Assembly (NCBI RefSeq): GCF_007830295.1
Contig: NZ_VLKC01000002.1
Location: forward strand, 2,058,558-2,122,557
DNA: 64,000 nt
Origin: Sporomusa sp. KB1
GTDB lineage: Bacteria; Bacillota; Negativicutes; Sporomusales; Sporomusaceae
Direction of reading: 5' to 3'
A program made the position numbers and the translations under genes. Below the pieces are notes generated by a model that was not told the origin of the DNA, did not search any database, and saw nothing but the letters and a program-made list of their open reading frames with translations. This document shows positions 17,520-26,643 of the stretch, one piece after another (position 1 is the first letter of the stretch; each line of letters begins with the position of its first letter).

Positions 17520-18455
17520 ATGGAGATGAAAATTGACAAGGCTTACTGTAATGAACTAAAAGAATCAATTACACCTTATTTGGCTAGGGAGTTGTATTTT
17601 GATGAAGAAAGTGAATATTATGGTCAAAAGTTAAATTTTTCCTGTGATAGTAATGAGTGCAGTGTCGAGTTGGTGGGGGTTAATATATACAATGAAAAAA
17701 AGCCTAAGAAAGCTCTCCACTATAGAACAAAGAAAAATTTGAAACATAGCAGCGAATGTGATTATTTTTTGAAAAATAGTGGGGCCAGCCAGACGGAGGT
17801 TAATAAAAAGCGTAAGGAAGAAGGATTTAAAATCACAAGATATCCATCCGAATTTTTGCTCAATCGTCCAAAGACATCCAATCGCAGTTCTGGAAATGTA
17901 AAGATAGAGGAATATGAAGAAGAAATAGAACCCTTTGTAAGGAATATTGCAGGTAGCAGTGGTTCTTCTAGTAAAGAATCAGTTTTAAAAACAAGTTCTT
18001 TAGAAAATATGGTTGATTGTTACTTACATGGTGATTTTGACATTTTAAATAATCAAAACTTAACCATAGGAAATAAAACAAAAAAGTTTATGCATTTTTT
18101 TAAGAAGATAAAATATTATCAAGACGAAATAGGATTAATTTACTGGGGAAACGTTAAAGAAATAAAAAAATATGGTAAAAATTATCGAATCGTTTTTAAA
18201 GATAGGCCTACAGTGGATAATATAAGTTACTCAGTCTCTATTTATATTGAAAATGAGCTGATAGAGAAATATAGAAAGAGAAAGCTGTTTAGAAGTCAAA
18301 TAGATAGCATAATAGATACTCAAGAGGAAGTGTTATGCTTTTTCGTGGGAACCTATCCGCAATTTATTGAAGTTGAGAAAAATAAAGAGAAATTTAAAGT
18401 TCTTGGTGTTACAATAGACAATCTTGACCATATAGCATTCACGTTTGGAGTGTAA
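17520..18455 (+). CDS. Hypothetical protein with N-terminal Cys/His cluster
   Basis: A 311-residue soluble protein of unknown function. Residues 45-95 contain CDSNEC ... KNLKHSSECDYF, a spacing of Cys and His that could bind zinc much as the finger at the start of CoiA-like proteins does. The middle (residues 110-170) is Ser/Lys/Glu-rich and probably disordered; the last 130 residues look like an alpha/beta domain. ATG at 17520 follows GCAGGGGGA; the ATG at 17526 is an alternative. Base composition is lower in GC than the operon downstream, suggesting separate arrival. Confidence 0.6.
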   Translation: MEMKIDKAYCNELKESITPYLARELYFDEESEYYGQKLNFSCDSNECSVELVGVNIYNEKKPKKALHYRTKKNLKHSSECDYFLKNSGASQTEVNKKRKEEGFKITRYPSEFLLNRPKTSNRSSGNVKIEEYEEEIEPFVRNIAGSSGSSSKESVLKTSSLENMVDCYLHGDFDILNNQNLTIGNKTKKFMHFFKKIKYYQDEIGLIYWGNVKEIKKYGKNYRIVFKDRPTVDNISYSVSIYIENELIEKYRKRKLFRSQIDSIIDTQEEVLCFFVGTYPQFIEVEKNKEKFKVLGVTIDNLDHIAFTFGV

Positions 18456-18935
18456 TTTATTTTAGATTAATATAGCACGAGTATAGTAGCTTAAAAAATT
18501 GTCGGTATTCTTGATGCTTCTTCATTTTGTATTGATACAACTTTTAACTGTGGTTGAGTATTATATAAGCAAGCACTGAAAAGGCAAATTGGTTCTATAT
18601 AGGCATGTTCACTAAACCGTAAATTATTAGTAGTAGTGAGTGCAGTGCATTCACTACTTTCTGACAAACATTGATCGCTGGTTTATCAAAGAAGTAGTCA
18701 AAAAGGTACCTCCTTTGATATTGAAATGTAATATATATATAAATTTGACCTGCTAGCAAAAGTCAATAGAGAAAAGCAAAAGATGATGGTCCAAAAAGTA
18801 CAGCAAAGTAAGCCGCTGTGTAATTTAAAAAAGTTTATGAAGGACAATCCCGATATATAATAGATAACTTTCTCATGAATTATAATGAACCCAGCAGGCC
18901 TAATACCGATCAGTTGATAGAAAGAAGGATCTACT
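18456..18935. other. Intergenic region before the MBL/STAND operon
   Basis: About 480 bases without a supported gene. A terminator-like hairpin lies at 18632-18660 (AGTAGTGAGTGCA with TGCATTCACTACT and a following TTT). The AT-rich stretch from 18720 to 18870 would hold the operon promoter, but no clear -35/-10 pair stands out. Confidence 0.5.
18632..18662 (+). terminator. Terminator-like hairpin
   Basis: AGTAGTGAGTGC pairs with GCATTCACTACT (one G-T pair) and ends in TTT. It lies about 180 bases after the preceding gene. Confidence 0.45.
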
Positions 18936-20117
18936 GTGGGCAATTGCGTCGTACATTTTCTTCCTGCCAAAGCCGGAGACTGTTTTGTTGTGGAATTCGA
19001 CAACGGGGAATGTATCCTTATTGACTGTGGTTACAAGTCTACATACGAAACCGAGCTGAAGCCCTTGTTAACCCAATTAAAGCATAAGGGCTGCCGCGTA
19101 ATATTAATGCTGATTACGCACATAGATCAGGATCATATAGAAGGAGCGATCGCATTTTTACGCGAGAACGGTCCCGCAAACGCACCTCATATTATCGAGG
19201 TGGAAAATATTTGGTTCAACGGATTTTTCAACACGCTGTTCATGAGAGATGAATTTCAGGAGAGAAAACGGGCGGCAATTGGAGCACTGCAAAAGAAACG
19301 GATGAATATGGTATTGGGTCAGTTGTCCATGCAGATCGATGGCAATGCCGGACCGATATCGGCAGCGCATAGCAGAAGCTTCGAGGAGCTATGTGCTCAC
19401 AACGGATATCGGTTAAACGCACAGTTTGTTGACCGGGTTGTTAAAAGAAGTGCTGACAGCAGAAATCATTTGGTCGATCATTTCATTCAAATTGGAGAAT
19501 GCAGACTGATTGTGTTGTCCCCAAGCGAAGTTTCGCTGAATAGACTGGCGCACAAATTGAATATTGAGATGATCCGGAACTTTGGCGTCCACTATGAGCT
19601 TTCGGATCATGTGGAATTTGCGGCATTGTTTGAACGATTAATGGAGTTGCAAATAGAACCGGGCGGTTCTGAGGAATATATTTCGGCCTCAGAGCCGTGG
19701 CTTGAACGTTGGATCGGCACTTCCACACTGGCGCAGATGAACGAGGTAAACAATGCATCCATTGTAATCGAAATTGAATATAAGGGCACGAAATTGTTGT
19801 TTACCGGAGACTCGGACAGCGACAGTTGGGCGGAGTTTTTGATGGATGAGTATGATCTGATCAAGATATCCCACCATGGCACTACAAAACCGAATATAAA
19901 GTTGCTGGAGAAAGCAAAGGGTAGAACACTTCTCATATCGACGGACGGCGGAAAGCAAAACCGGCATCCGGAGAATGATTTGTTGGCAAGAGCCATTCTA
20001 ACCGGGAATAAAACCATATATTTTAACTATGACATCAAACAAAAACAGGAACTGCTGGATATGCAGGGAGGATACGGATATTCCGCTATGTTTGGACATC
20101 GAGAAATCGGATTGTAA
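18936..20117 (+). CDS. MBL-fold hydrolase (ComEC/Rec2-like metallo-beta-lactamase domain), first gene of a candidate defence operon
   Basis: A 393-residue cytoplasmic metallo-beta-lactamase-fold protein. Residues 62-67 read HIDQDH, the H-x-D-x-D-H zinc motif, near the N-terminus after AGDCFVVEFDNGECILIDCG. Around residue 285 LLFTGDSDSDSW and ISHHGTTKPN give the later Asp and His ligands. This is the arrangement of the MBL domain that ends ComEC, without its membrane channel. GTG start. Six bases separate it from the protease-STAND gene, so they are co-transcribed. Such MBL proteins accompany trypsin-STAND proteins in type 1 AVAST and similar conflict systems; the substrate (nucleic acid, nucleotide or protein-linked) is unknown. 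Confidence 0.85.
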   Translation: MGNCVVHFLPAKAGDCFVVEFDNGECILIDCGYKSTYETELKPLLTQLKHKGCRVILMLITHIDQDHIEGAIAFLRENGPANAPHIIEVENIWFNGFFNTLFMRDEFQERKRAAIGALQKKRMNMVLGQLSMQIDGNAGPISAAHSRSFEELCAHNGYRLNAQFVDRVVKRSADSRNHLVDHFIQIGECRLIVLSPSEVSLNRLAHKLNIEMIRNFGVHYELSDHVEFAALFERLMELQIEPGGSEEYISASEPWLERWIGTSTLAQMNEVNNASIVIEIEYKGTKLLFTGDSDSDSWAEFLMDEYDLIKISHHGTTKPNIKLLEKAKGRTLLISTDGGKQNRHPENDLLARAILTGNKTIYFNYDIKQKQELLDMQGGYGYSAMFGHREIGL

Positions 20118-20123
20118 AGGGAA

Positions 20124-22919
20124 ATGGGTATGGAGAAATATATAGTCAAGGTGCGGTCATATCTAAAAGATGAGTGCATTGAATACGGAACTGGGATCAT
20201 GATCGCGAGAAATCTCGTGCTGACTCCCAGGCATGTGGTCTGTGGAGACCGTCATACGGTGTGGATCAGTGACAAAGAAGACCAAGCTCGCATCGTAAAG
20301 GAGAATGATGTTGCAGTAGTGCTGGAGATCGACCACTCTGATGACGCTTGCAGTATGGCAGATATTTTTTCCGATGATGAGAGCTTAGATGAAGAATCGA
20401 TATGGGCGGTCAGCGGATTTATTACATCCCGGCAACACGAGCATCATGTGAGGGGAACCGGGATCATCGTTTCACCGGTAAGGGATGCAGAATGGGATTA
20501 TCATCTGGCAGCAATTACGACTGGAATGGCGGATAATTATCAGGGGTTATCCGGCTCTCCGGTATTCTGTGATCACAGAATCGTCGGCATCCTTCAAATG
20601 CAGGCTTATAATAGCAGCGGCGCATTAGGCGTACGCATGTCATCCGTGAAGATGTTTCAGGATTTGCTGGCGAAGGAAAATCTGAAGCCTAATGCATATC
20701 AAATGCTACTGAAGGAGGCCTTTACCCAATATACGAAAAGCCAGATCGATAAAAATGTGAAAAGTAAAAAGTACATTGCAGACATATTCGTGGAAGAAGG
20801 CAGCTATAAAGAAAATCTCCGATATTTTGCAGACCCTATGTTGTTTTTGCAGAAGGCGATTAGTGATGCGAAAATTCTCGATTTTAAAAATGTCAATTTT
20901 CACCTGAAAAAGCATGGCAAACAGAAAATTGATTTTTCCGATCTGACTGAGAATTTTGCGGCGACGGAACTGGAACCGGTATACGTTTGTCTGCGGGACA
21001 GGATTTCGGATGCGATTTCCAGGTTGGAGGAATTAGAAAAAGTTTTTTACTCTGATATTTCCAGTTTGGAGGAGCGCTATGATATCAGACAGAACAGTCT
21101 CAATAATTCTGTTAAATACTACTTATCTGGCATAAAAGACAATATCGATTTTATAGCCAAGAAGTATATTCTGCTAACCAAAGACGCTGGCCAGGGAAAA
21201 ACGAATTTCGTATGCGACTTTGCATTGAATTTCCTGATGAGAAAGGGCTATTGCGCGCTATATTTTAATGCCTATGATTTTAGAGAAAATCCCATGGCCC
21301 TCGTAAAGCAAAAACTGTCGCTTGATGGGACGCATTCACTCCCTTATGCAAATAAAATTCTCCTCTGGGAGTGGAATCGCTCCAAAAGGCCGATCGTCAT
21401 TATCATAGATGGATTAAACGAGAACACGCTGGTGAAGGACTTTGGCCAGTGCATTCGGGATTTTCTGGAGGAATGTCAAGCCTACCCATATATCAAGGTG
21501 ATTATGACCACCCGTAACGAGTTCTTACAGGAGAGGTTTGCGGAGATCGACGAAGGAACGTATTTGAGCGTATATAAGCATATCGATATGTGGCAAAGAG
21601 ACAATGACTTCAAGGAGCGGATCTTTTGGGGTTACTTGCGCTTTTTCGAGATTACGGTCAGAAAGAATACATTAACGAATAAATCCTATGATGCATTAAC
21701 CAATGATATACTGCTGTTACGATTTTTTTGCGAAGTAAACGAAAACAAGAAGCAAATCTACGTATATGATGTTTACAAATATGATGTATTCCGGCAGTAT
21801 TTAAATCGAAAATCACTGGAATATCAAAAGGATCAGCAGGTCTTAAATCATCAAGATTCTTTGTATGCCCTGCTTGATAAAGTTTCGGTGTATATGATCC
21901 GTAAAAAAACATTCTTTAATGTCCCATCCAGTATTTTTAACGAATCTGAGCAAAAGCTGCTCTATCAAATGCTGGATAACGAGGTGATATTCAAGGACGA
22001 GCAGATAATGAAAACTGGCATGTTAATGAGAAATACCGTTGTGATCAGCTTTACTTTTGATGAATTCCGGGATTTCTGCATAACGAACTATGTTTTAACC
22101 CATCTTGCGGAGCAGCACGCCTTTCTGACGTTTTGGGGTCAAATGAATAAAGAGAATCTGACGATACGAGAAGGCGTTCGAAAATACATTTTTTACTTAG
22201 CGCGAACCGAGTCACAGGAGGATCTGCTGCCAATCCTCGAGGATCTTCCCGAATACGAAAATCTCTACTGGCGCTATATATGGGGTTTGGAGGATCGTCA
22301 TTTCACCGCCAGGGATGCGGAAGCCTGGAGGAAGCAGCTTATTGCGAATGGGCCTCACGCGAAAAAAATTATTCATGATCTGATCGGCAAATATGATTGT
22401 GAATTTTTTTCTAATATCAATATCTGTTTGCTGTTCGAAGCGCTGGATGCGCTCGCCGAAAAAATAGACTTGTATGATGTTTTTACTAAAAGGATGTTTG
22501 GTGTTTACCATCAGAAGAAAGGCACTTATACCGATCCCGGGCCAGAGTCTGTGTGGCCGTTTAACATGATGATCCGGGACATTGCGGAATATGTAAATGA
22601 TAATTCTTGGAATGTGTACCATTCCGAGTGGTATCGACTGATCATCTATTTGCTTGAATTGGAGAACAGGGGCGCGTTAGATTTATGGTGCAAGCTCTAT
22701 GGGGTGTCACCGGAGGTAGCAGTTCGCATTCTGGAAGAAATGAACCGCCATAAAAGCTGCTTGATTTTATGCAATGTGAAGGAGATTTTGCATCATCTCA
22801 CAAAGGGTAGGAACGGTGATGCATACGATCAGATACTTGAACGGCTGGTTCAGGAGAACACCTTCTGCAGGGATATACCTATTAACATGGAGCTATTTTC
22901 TAAGTTGCTTCTTGAGTAA
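20124..22919 (+). CDS. Trypsin-like protease fused to a STAND NTPase (Avs1-like)
   Basis: A 931-residue two-module sensor. Residues 1-190 form a trypsin-like serine protease: H37 in TPRHVV, candidate Asp at 73/74, and S143 in GLSGSPVF. A linker of about 150 residues follows. Residues about 345-520 form the STAND NTPase: Walker A GQGKTN at 356-361, Walker B VIIIDGLNEN near 429, and an MTTRNEF arginine motif near 461. The remaining 400 residues are helical and would be the ligand-sensing arm. By analogy with AVAST proteins, recognition of a phage protein would oligomerise the NTPase and activate the protease. The start has a weak site and lies directly after the MBL gene. Confidence 0.88.
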   Translation: MGMEKYIVKVRSYLKDECIEYGTGIMIARNLVLTPRHVVCGDRHTVWISDKEDQARIVKENDVAVVLEIDHSDDACSMADIFSDDESLDEESIWAVSGFITSRQHEHHVRGTGIIVSPVRDAEWDYHLAAITTGMADNYQGLSGSPVFCDHRIVGILQMQAYNSSGALGVRMSSVKMFQDLLAKENLKPNAYQMLLKEAFTQYTKSQIDKNVKSKKYIADIFVEEGSYKENLRYFADPMLFLQKAISDAKILDFKNVNFHLKKHGKQKIDFSDLTENFAATELEPVYVCLRDRISDAISRLEELEKVFYSDISSLEERYDIRQNSLNNSVKYYLSGIKDNIDFIAKKYILLTKDAGQGKTNFVCDFALNFLMRKGYCALYFNAYDFRENPMALVKQKLSLDGTHSLPYANKILLWEWNRSKRPIVIIIDGLNENTLVKDFGQCIRDFLEECQAYPYIKVIMTTRNEFLQERFAEIDEGTYLSVYKHIDMWQRDNDFKERIFWGYLRFFEITVRKNTLTNKSYDALTNDILLLRFFCEVNENKKQIYVYDVYKYDVFRQYLNRKSLEYQKDQQVLNHQDSLYALLDKVSVYMIRKKTFFNVPSSIFNESEQKLLYQMLDNEVIFKDEQIMKTGMLMRNTVVISFTFDEFRDFCITNYVLTHLAEQHAFLTFWGQMNKENLTIREGVRKYIFYLARTESQEDLLPILEDLPEYENLYWRYIWGLEDRHFTARDAEAWRKQLIANGPHAKKIIHDLIGKYDCEFFSNINICLLFEALDALAEKIDLYDVFTKRMFGVYHQKKGTYTDPGPESVWPFNMMIRDIAEYVNDNSWNVYHSEWYRLIIYLLELENRGALDLWCKLYGVSPEVAVRILEEMNRHKSCLILCNVKEILHHLTKGRNGDAYDQILERLVQENTFCRDIPINMELFSKLLLE

Positions 22920-22932
22920 GGCGGAGGATAAC

Positions 22933-23334
22933 ATGATGATACTTAAATTATCGGATGGATATTACTGCAAAGCAGATGATAATTTTATTTATGAAGAGCT
23001 TGAAAAAAGAATATCCGATACATTACATCTGCGAAAGGATTCCTTTGCGGAGTTCTACACAAAGAGGATCTTTCAGGCTTTTTTTCAATATGCCAGAGAT
23101 TTAAAAAAGGAATATCTGACGTACTATGGACAGGAATATGATAGCTTTGCCGATTACTTGTATAAAAAAGAGTTAATGGAGTTGGAGCATATCAAGATTT
23201 TGGATCTGAGCGAACGGCAAACCTTGTTTAAGCTGAACATAAATTTATCCAGCTATAATGCCGACTCTTTGATCGAATATGAAGATAAAGGTATAGATAT
23301 TCTGAATCAGGCTTTGGAGGAGATTGGACTATGA
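22933..23334 (+). CDS. Small hypothetical protein of the candidate defence operon
   Basis: A 133-residue acidic helical protein (MMILKLSDGYYCKADDN...). I place the start at ATG 22933, which follows GGAGG at 22922-22926; longer readings start inside the previous gene. No known domain. The stop overlaps the next start by four bases (ATGA), so translation is coupled to the FVTNSSSTSF protein. It may be a partner or carrier for that protein. Confidence 0.75.
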   Translation: MMILKLSDGYYCKADDNFIYEELEKRISDTLHLRKDSFAEFYTKRIFQAFFQYARDLKKEYLTYYGQEYDSFADYLYKKELMELEHIKILDLSERQTLFKLNINLSSYNADSLIEYEDKGIDILNQALEEIGL

Positions 23335-23747
23335 AGATCAGGCAGGACTTTGTAACGAACAGTTCCTCTACCTCTTTCATTATTTCAATGAAGGATGACT
23401 TAAATAAAGAGCGCTTTTTAAAAGATATCGGAATCGAAGGACCATCTCCGGTAAGTCGGCTTTTTGAAGAACTTTATGAAGCAGTAGAGCAGAACAAACA
23501 GGACATTATAGAATATATGAAGGAGTCCCGAACATCATATCGCAGCGTAGCGGAATTTTTGCAAACAGAACACTATGATGAAGAGACAGTCAAAACTATA
23601 GAAAAGCTGCTGGCCGAAAACAGAAAGGTATATTACGGAAACCTTCGCTCCGATGGATATTCGGCAGCGGAAGTCTATTTTTGTTCGGAAAGCTTTCTGA
23701 TTTGTGAAGATAACTTGTATTTTAACGGTAAGATCGGTGGCTGGTAA
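23331..23747 (+). CDS. Small protein with FVTNSSSTSF N-terminal motif, candidate radical SAM substrate
   Basis: A 138-residue protein whose first 18 residues read MKIRQDFVTNSSSTSFII. From memory, a KxRxDFVTNSSS(S/T)SF N-terminus recurs in clostridial proteins of unknown function, often otherwise unrelated, so it looks like a recognition or modification segment rather than part of the fold. The rest is acidic and helical, ending GKIGGW. It overlaps the previous gene by four bases and its stop overlaps the start of the radical SAM gene. That coupling makes it the best candidate for the enzyme's substrate; this is inference. Confidence 0.75.
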   Translation: MKIRQDFVTNSSSTSFIISMKDDLNKERFLKDIGIEGPSPVSRLFEELYEAVEQNKQDIIEYMKESRTSYRSVAEFLQTEHYDEETVKTIEKLLAENRKVYYGNLRSDGYSAAEVYFCSESFLICEDNLYFNGKIGGW

Positions 23748-24799
23748 TGGGAAGTTGTTTGATTCGAAATTGTAGAGAAAGCGGGTATATCCTGGGCTTT
23801 GATCGAGATGAGGGCACGTTTATCCGATATGGCAAAAACGGCAGCGAGCCATTCTATAACGCGACAGGGCCTGAGTTGCTGGATATCGCAATCACAAATT
23901 ACTGCGAACGGGAATGCGATTTTTGCTATCGCGCTTCAAACAGGCAGGGTAGTTTCATGTGTATAGGAGATTACGAGCTCATTATGGAGCAGGCGGAAAA
24001 GGCAGGGGTTTTACAGGTGGCCTTAGGCGGCGGAAACCCAAACCAACATCCTCAGTTCGTGCAGATATTGCAGAAAACCCGCGACCATAATATTGTTCCC
24101 TCCTATACAACAAATGGACAGGGCATGACGAACGAGATCTATGCGGCAACGAAACAATTCTGCGGCGCAATGGCCGTCAGCTGGTATGAACCCTATGCAT
24201 ATGCGCAGGAAGTAATCAAACGGGCTAGCGCATTCGAAATCAAGGTCAACGTCCATTTTATGCTAAACAAACTCAGTCTCCCGCAGGCGATGGAATTGCT
24301 GGAGAAACACACCGATTTACTGGAAAGCGTCAATGCGATCGTTTTTCTGAATTATAAGCCGGTGCATTCCTCCGATGCCTTGTGCCTGACGGATGGAGAC
24401 GAAATAAAAGATTTCTTCGAATTCGTGAAGAAAATCAAAAATTGCAAAATCGGCTTTGACAGCTGTATGATTTCATTTTTGCCGCTAATAGGAGATGGCC
24501 TGCTGAAGGAGACCGTGGATTTTTGCGAAGCGGCAAGATTTTCAGCTTATATTTCAGAAAATCTACTCCTGTACCCATGCTCATTCATGAATGATATCTC
24601 CGGGAATGGAATTGATTTAAGGGAGCATTCACTGCGGGATGGATGGGAATTTGGCGAAGAATTTGTCAAAATGCGCGAGAGATTAAGCAGGCCCGGAGCA
24701 CAGCGGCATTCCATTTTGGCGTGCCGAACCTGTGAAAATTATGTGATGTGCCACGGTGGCTGTCCAATTTTTAATATCAACAGATGCAGGGAGAAGTAA
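23747..24799 (+). CDS. Radical SAM protein with SPASM-like C-terminal cysteines
   Basis: A 350-residue enzyme. C53, C57 and C60 (CERECDFC) form the CxxxCxxC motif that binds the 4Fe-4S cluster cleaving S-adenosylmethionine, followed by the GGGNPNQHP element near residue 93. The C-terminus carries C326, C329, C335, C339 and C347 (CRTCENYVMCHGGCP), the arrangement of a SPASM/twitch auxiliary cluster found in enzymes that modify peptides. ATG overlaps the preceding stop. Within this operon it probably modifies the FVTNSSSTSF protein or the 133-residue partner. Confidence 0.88.
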   Translation: MGSCLIRNCRESGYILGFDRDEGTFIRYGKNGSEPFYNATGPELLDIAITNYCERECDFCYRASNRQGSFMCIGDYELIMEQAEKAGVLQVALGGGNPNQHPQFVQILQKTRDHNIVPSYTTNGQGMTNEIYAATKQFCGAMAVSWYEPYAYAQEVIKRASAFEIKVNVHFMLNKLSLPQAMELLEKHTDLLESVNAIVFLNYKPVHSSDALCLTDGDEIKDFFEFVKKIKNCKIGFDSCMISFLPLIGDGLLKETVDFCEAARFSAYISENLLLYPCSFMNDISGNGIDLREHSLRDGWEFGEEFVKMRERLSRPGAQRHSILACRTCENYVMCHGGCPIFNINRCREK

Positions 24800-24818
24800 A
24801 TCTGCGGAGGAAAAACTA

Positions 24819-25724
24819 ATGATGATTTCAGAAACGGCTGCAAGGCGAAGGAATTTACTAATTTCCATCATACGCGGAATTCTCAAAGAGAACTATGAAG
24901 TGACGCGCGAGTATACGGTGTCGGAGATTGAGACAATCTTTCATTTTCGGAAAAGGGATATCGCATATAATTTAGACTATTTATTTGATCAAAGGGATGA
25001 GAAATACATCCTAAAAACAAAAAAGCTGAAGGAAGTCCAAAAAATAATTCGGAATCATCACCAGGTCTTCGGACAGTTGGAAACCGCCAAAGTATTATTT
25101 ATAAAATCCTTCGGAAGATTTTATGACGACCGTAAAAATAGCGCAAGCTTTTCGTTTAACCATGAAAGGTTGCGGAAGATTTATTCTGACCTGCAGCCGG
25201 TGATCCCGATCCTTCATTGGGGGATGCTTCCAATTCTATCAAAATGGCTAATGATTAATAGCGGAAGGCTCCCAGAGAATGACATAATCGATTTCTACGA
25301 TCATTATGATATGCTTACTGCATTGTTGAATGAAATAAGAGGACGGGGAGAAACGATGGAAACCAAGGGAGACAATACGCTAAACAAAGAAATGACTTTC
25401 TCTGTATATACGAGAAGGTGGGGGCATGCGGACGTTTATCGAATTGAGCGGACGATCGACGGATGGGAGGTTCACCATATAGCGATCAATGGTAAGTGCG
25501 CTAAGGATGGCGAAGGCGCTCTTATGAATAATCTACATCATGATGGCATATTTTTCCCGGAAGATGGCGTAAAATACGCACTCAGCAACTTATGGGACGA
25601 TGCAGAAGCAGGGAACGTTACGACAGAGGAATTGCAGAAAAAACTCCAACAGATCGCGGACTGGATCAGTAGTGTTGAAAAGGCGGTTGGAGAAAATCAG
25701 CCGGATTGGGTTAATTACTACTGA
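24819..25724 (+). CDS. Hypothetical two-part protein, last gene of the candidate defence operon
   Basis: A 301-residue protein. I choose ATG 24819 because GGAGG (24806-24810) precedes it; longer versions begin inside the radical SAM gene. Residues 1-190 are helical with a winged-helix-like start (YTVSEIETIFHFRKRDIAYNLDYLF). Residues about 200-300 form a small separate domain (TFSVYTRRWGHADVYRIER...HHDGIFFPEDGVKYALSNLW) that I have not matched to a named family. It could be an adaptor or immunity protein. 44 bases after its stop a group II intron relic begins. Confidence 0.7.
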   Translation: MMISETAARRRNLLISIIRGILKENYEVTREYTVSEIETIFHFRKRDIAYNLDYLFDQRDEKYILKTKKLKEVQKIIRNHHQVFGQLETAKVLFIKSFGRFYDDRKNSASFSFNHERLRKIYSDLQPVIPILHWGMLPILSKWLMINSGRLPENDIIDFYDHYDMLTALLNEIRGRGETMETKGDNTLNKEMTFSVYTRRWGHADVYRIERTIDGWEVHHIAINGKCAKDGEGALMNNLHHDGIFFPEDGVKYALSNLWDDAEAGNVTTEELQKKLQQIADWISSVEKAVGENQPDWVNYY

Positions 25725-25767
25725 GTGTGGAAATTCTATTCGGATTGAGAATATACAAGGGGACGTT

Positions 25768-26425
25768 GTGCCAAGAAAGTGCTAATTAAGTACTATGCTG
25801 TATTTTGGATGAAGGAAGGCCCTTCGAAGCCGGTTTGTAGGAGCAGGCTTCAAACAGCCATAAGCTGCTTCGGTCCGAAAGGTCGCGGTGGTGAACGTTA
25901 TGGTAAAAGCCGAGGTGTACCTCGGCATGTATGGCTTAGAGAGACGAACGAGAGTAAACCACCGAAGACGCGTCGAAAGTATTAAATGGCATCAAAACTG
26001 AAGGGCGTCCCTACTTCAGGATGAGTATGGCGGAAACCTACTTACTGGCCATGCGGTGCCCGGTGTACAGGTGGCGTGACTCTAAGCTAGGCCAAATTAC
26101 GGAACTTGGGAACTCTCCATGTGATGATAAGGGAAAACCCTATAAGTGTGATCCACGAAGGGGGAAAGTACCAAGGCACATGAAGGGGGCGGATCATCCG
26201 GTAGTAGCGTTGAAGCTCTTGTAATGAGAGGGGAGCGAAGAGGATGAATCAGTTCAAAGAAAGTCATCGTCAACCGTCAAACCGGGAGGAACATTCGACT
26301 TTCTGCGTCGGCTTGCGGCCGTAAGGACGTAGCGAATGACTGGTACGAGCCGTGTAAATCGAGAGGTTTATGCACGGTTCTGTAGGCGGCTGGTGGTGAA
26401 ATTCCTCCGGCCGACCTGGCGCTCT
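25768..26425 (+). mobile_element. Group II intron lacking its reverse transcriptase
   Basis: The 5' end GTGCCAAGAAAGTGC is followed by about 450 bases of structured, intron-like RNA (for example GGTGAACGTTATGG, GGCGTGACTCTAAGC). A short remnant of the protein start may lie at 26224-26300. Domain V is intact at 26347-26380 (GAGCCGTGTAAATC-GAGA-GGTTTATGCACGGTTC), and a domain VI-like stem (GGCGGCTGG / CCGGCCGACC) follows. The 3' end is put at about 26416-26430. With intact catalytic domains but no RT it could splice or move only with help from another intron's protein. Confidence 0.85.
26347..26380 (+). ncRNA. Group II intron domain V
   Basis: A 34-base hairpin with the AGC catalytic triad, a GAGA tetraloop and the bulge of canonical domain V. 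Confidence 0.9.
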
Positions 26426-26469
26426 CAAAGGGGTCATTACTAAAACCAAAGATATAAAGTCAGGAAAAT

Positions 26470-26637
26470 GGTAATGTTTCATTTGGAATCATTTCACAGG
26501 GAACAGCTTGATATGTTTCTTGAAATATTTTCCATAACAATCACCGATGTTTCATGAAAGAAACAGGTTGATCAGAAAAGAGCAGAATCATCCCTCGCTG
26601 AATTTTACAGCGAATTGCGGCACAGGTATGAGGAGTG
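26470..26637 (+). pseudogene. Relic of a short helical gene upstream of the PRTase-CE gene
   Basis: Two short frames, MVMFHLESFHREQLDMFLEI at about 26470 and VDQKRAESSLAEFYSELRHR ending at the TGA at 26635-26637, read like parts of a helical protein separated by a frameshift. The family is not recognisable. Confidence 0.3.
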
Positions 26638-26643
26638 AAGAAA

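Noticed and set aside
18698..19003. Minus-strand frame before the MBL gene
   Set aside because: It overlaps the start of the MBL gene antisense and has no ribosome binding site or family match.
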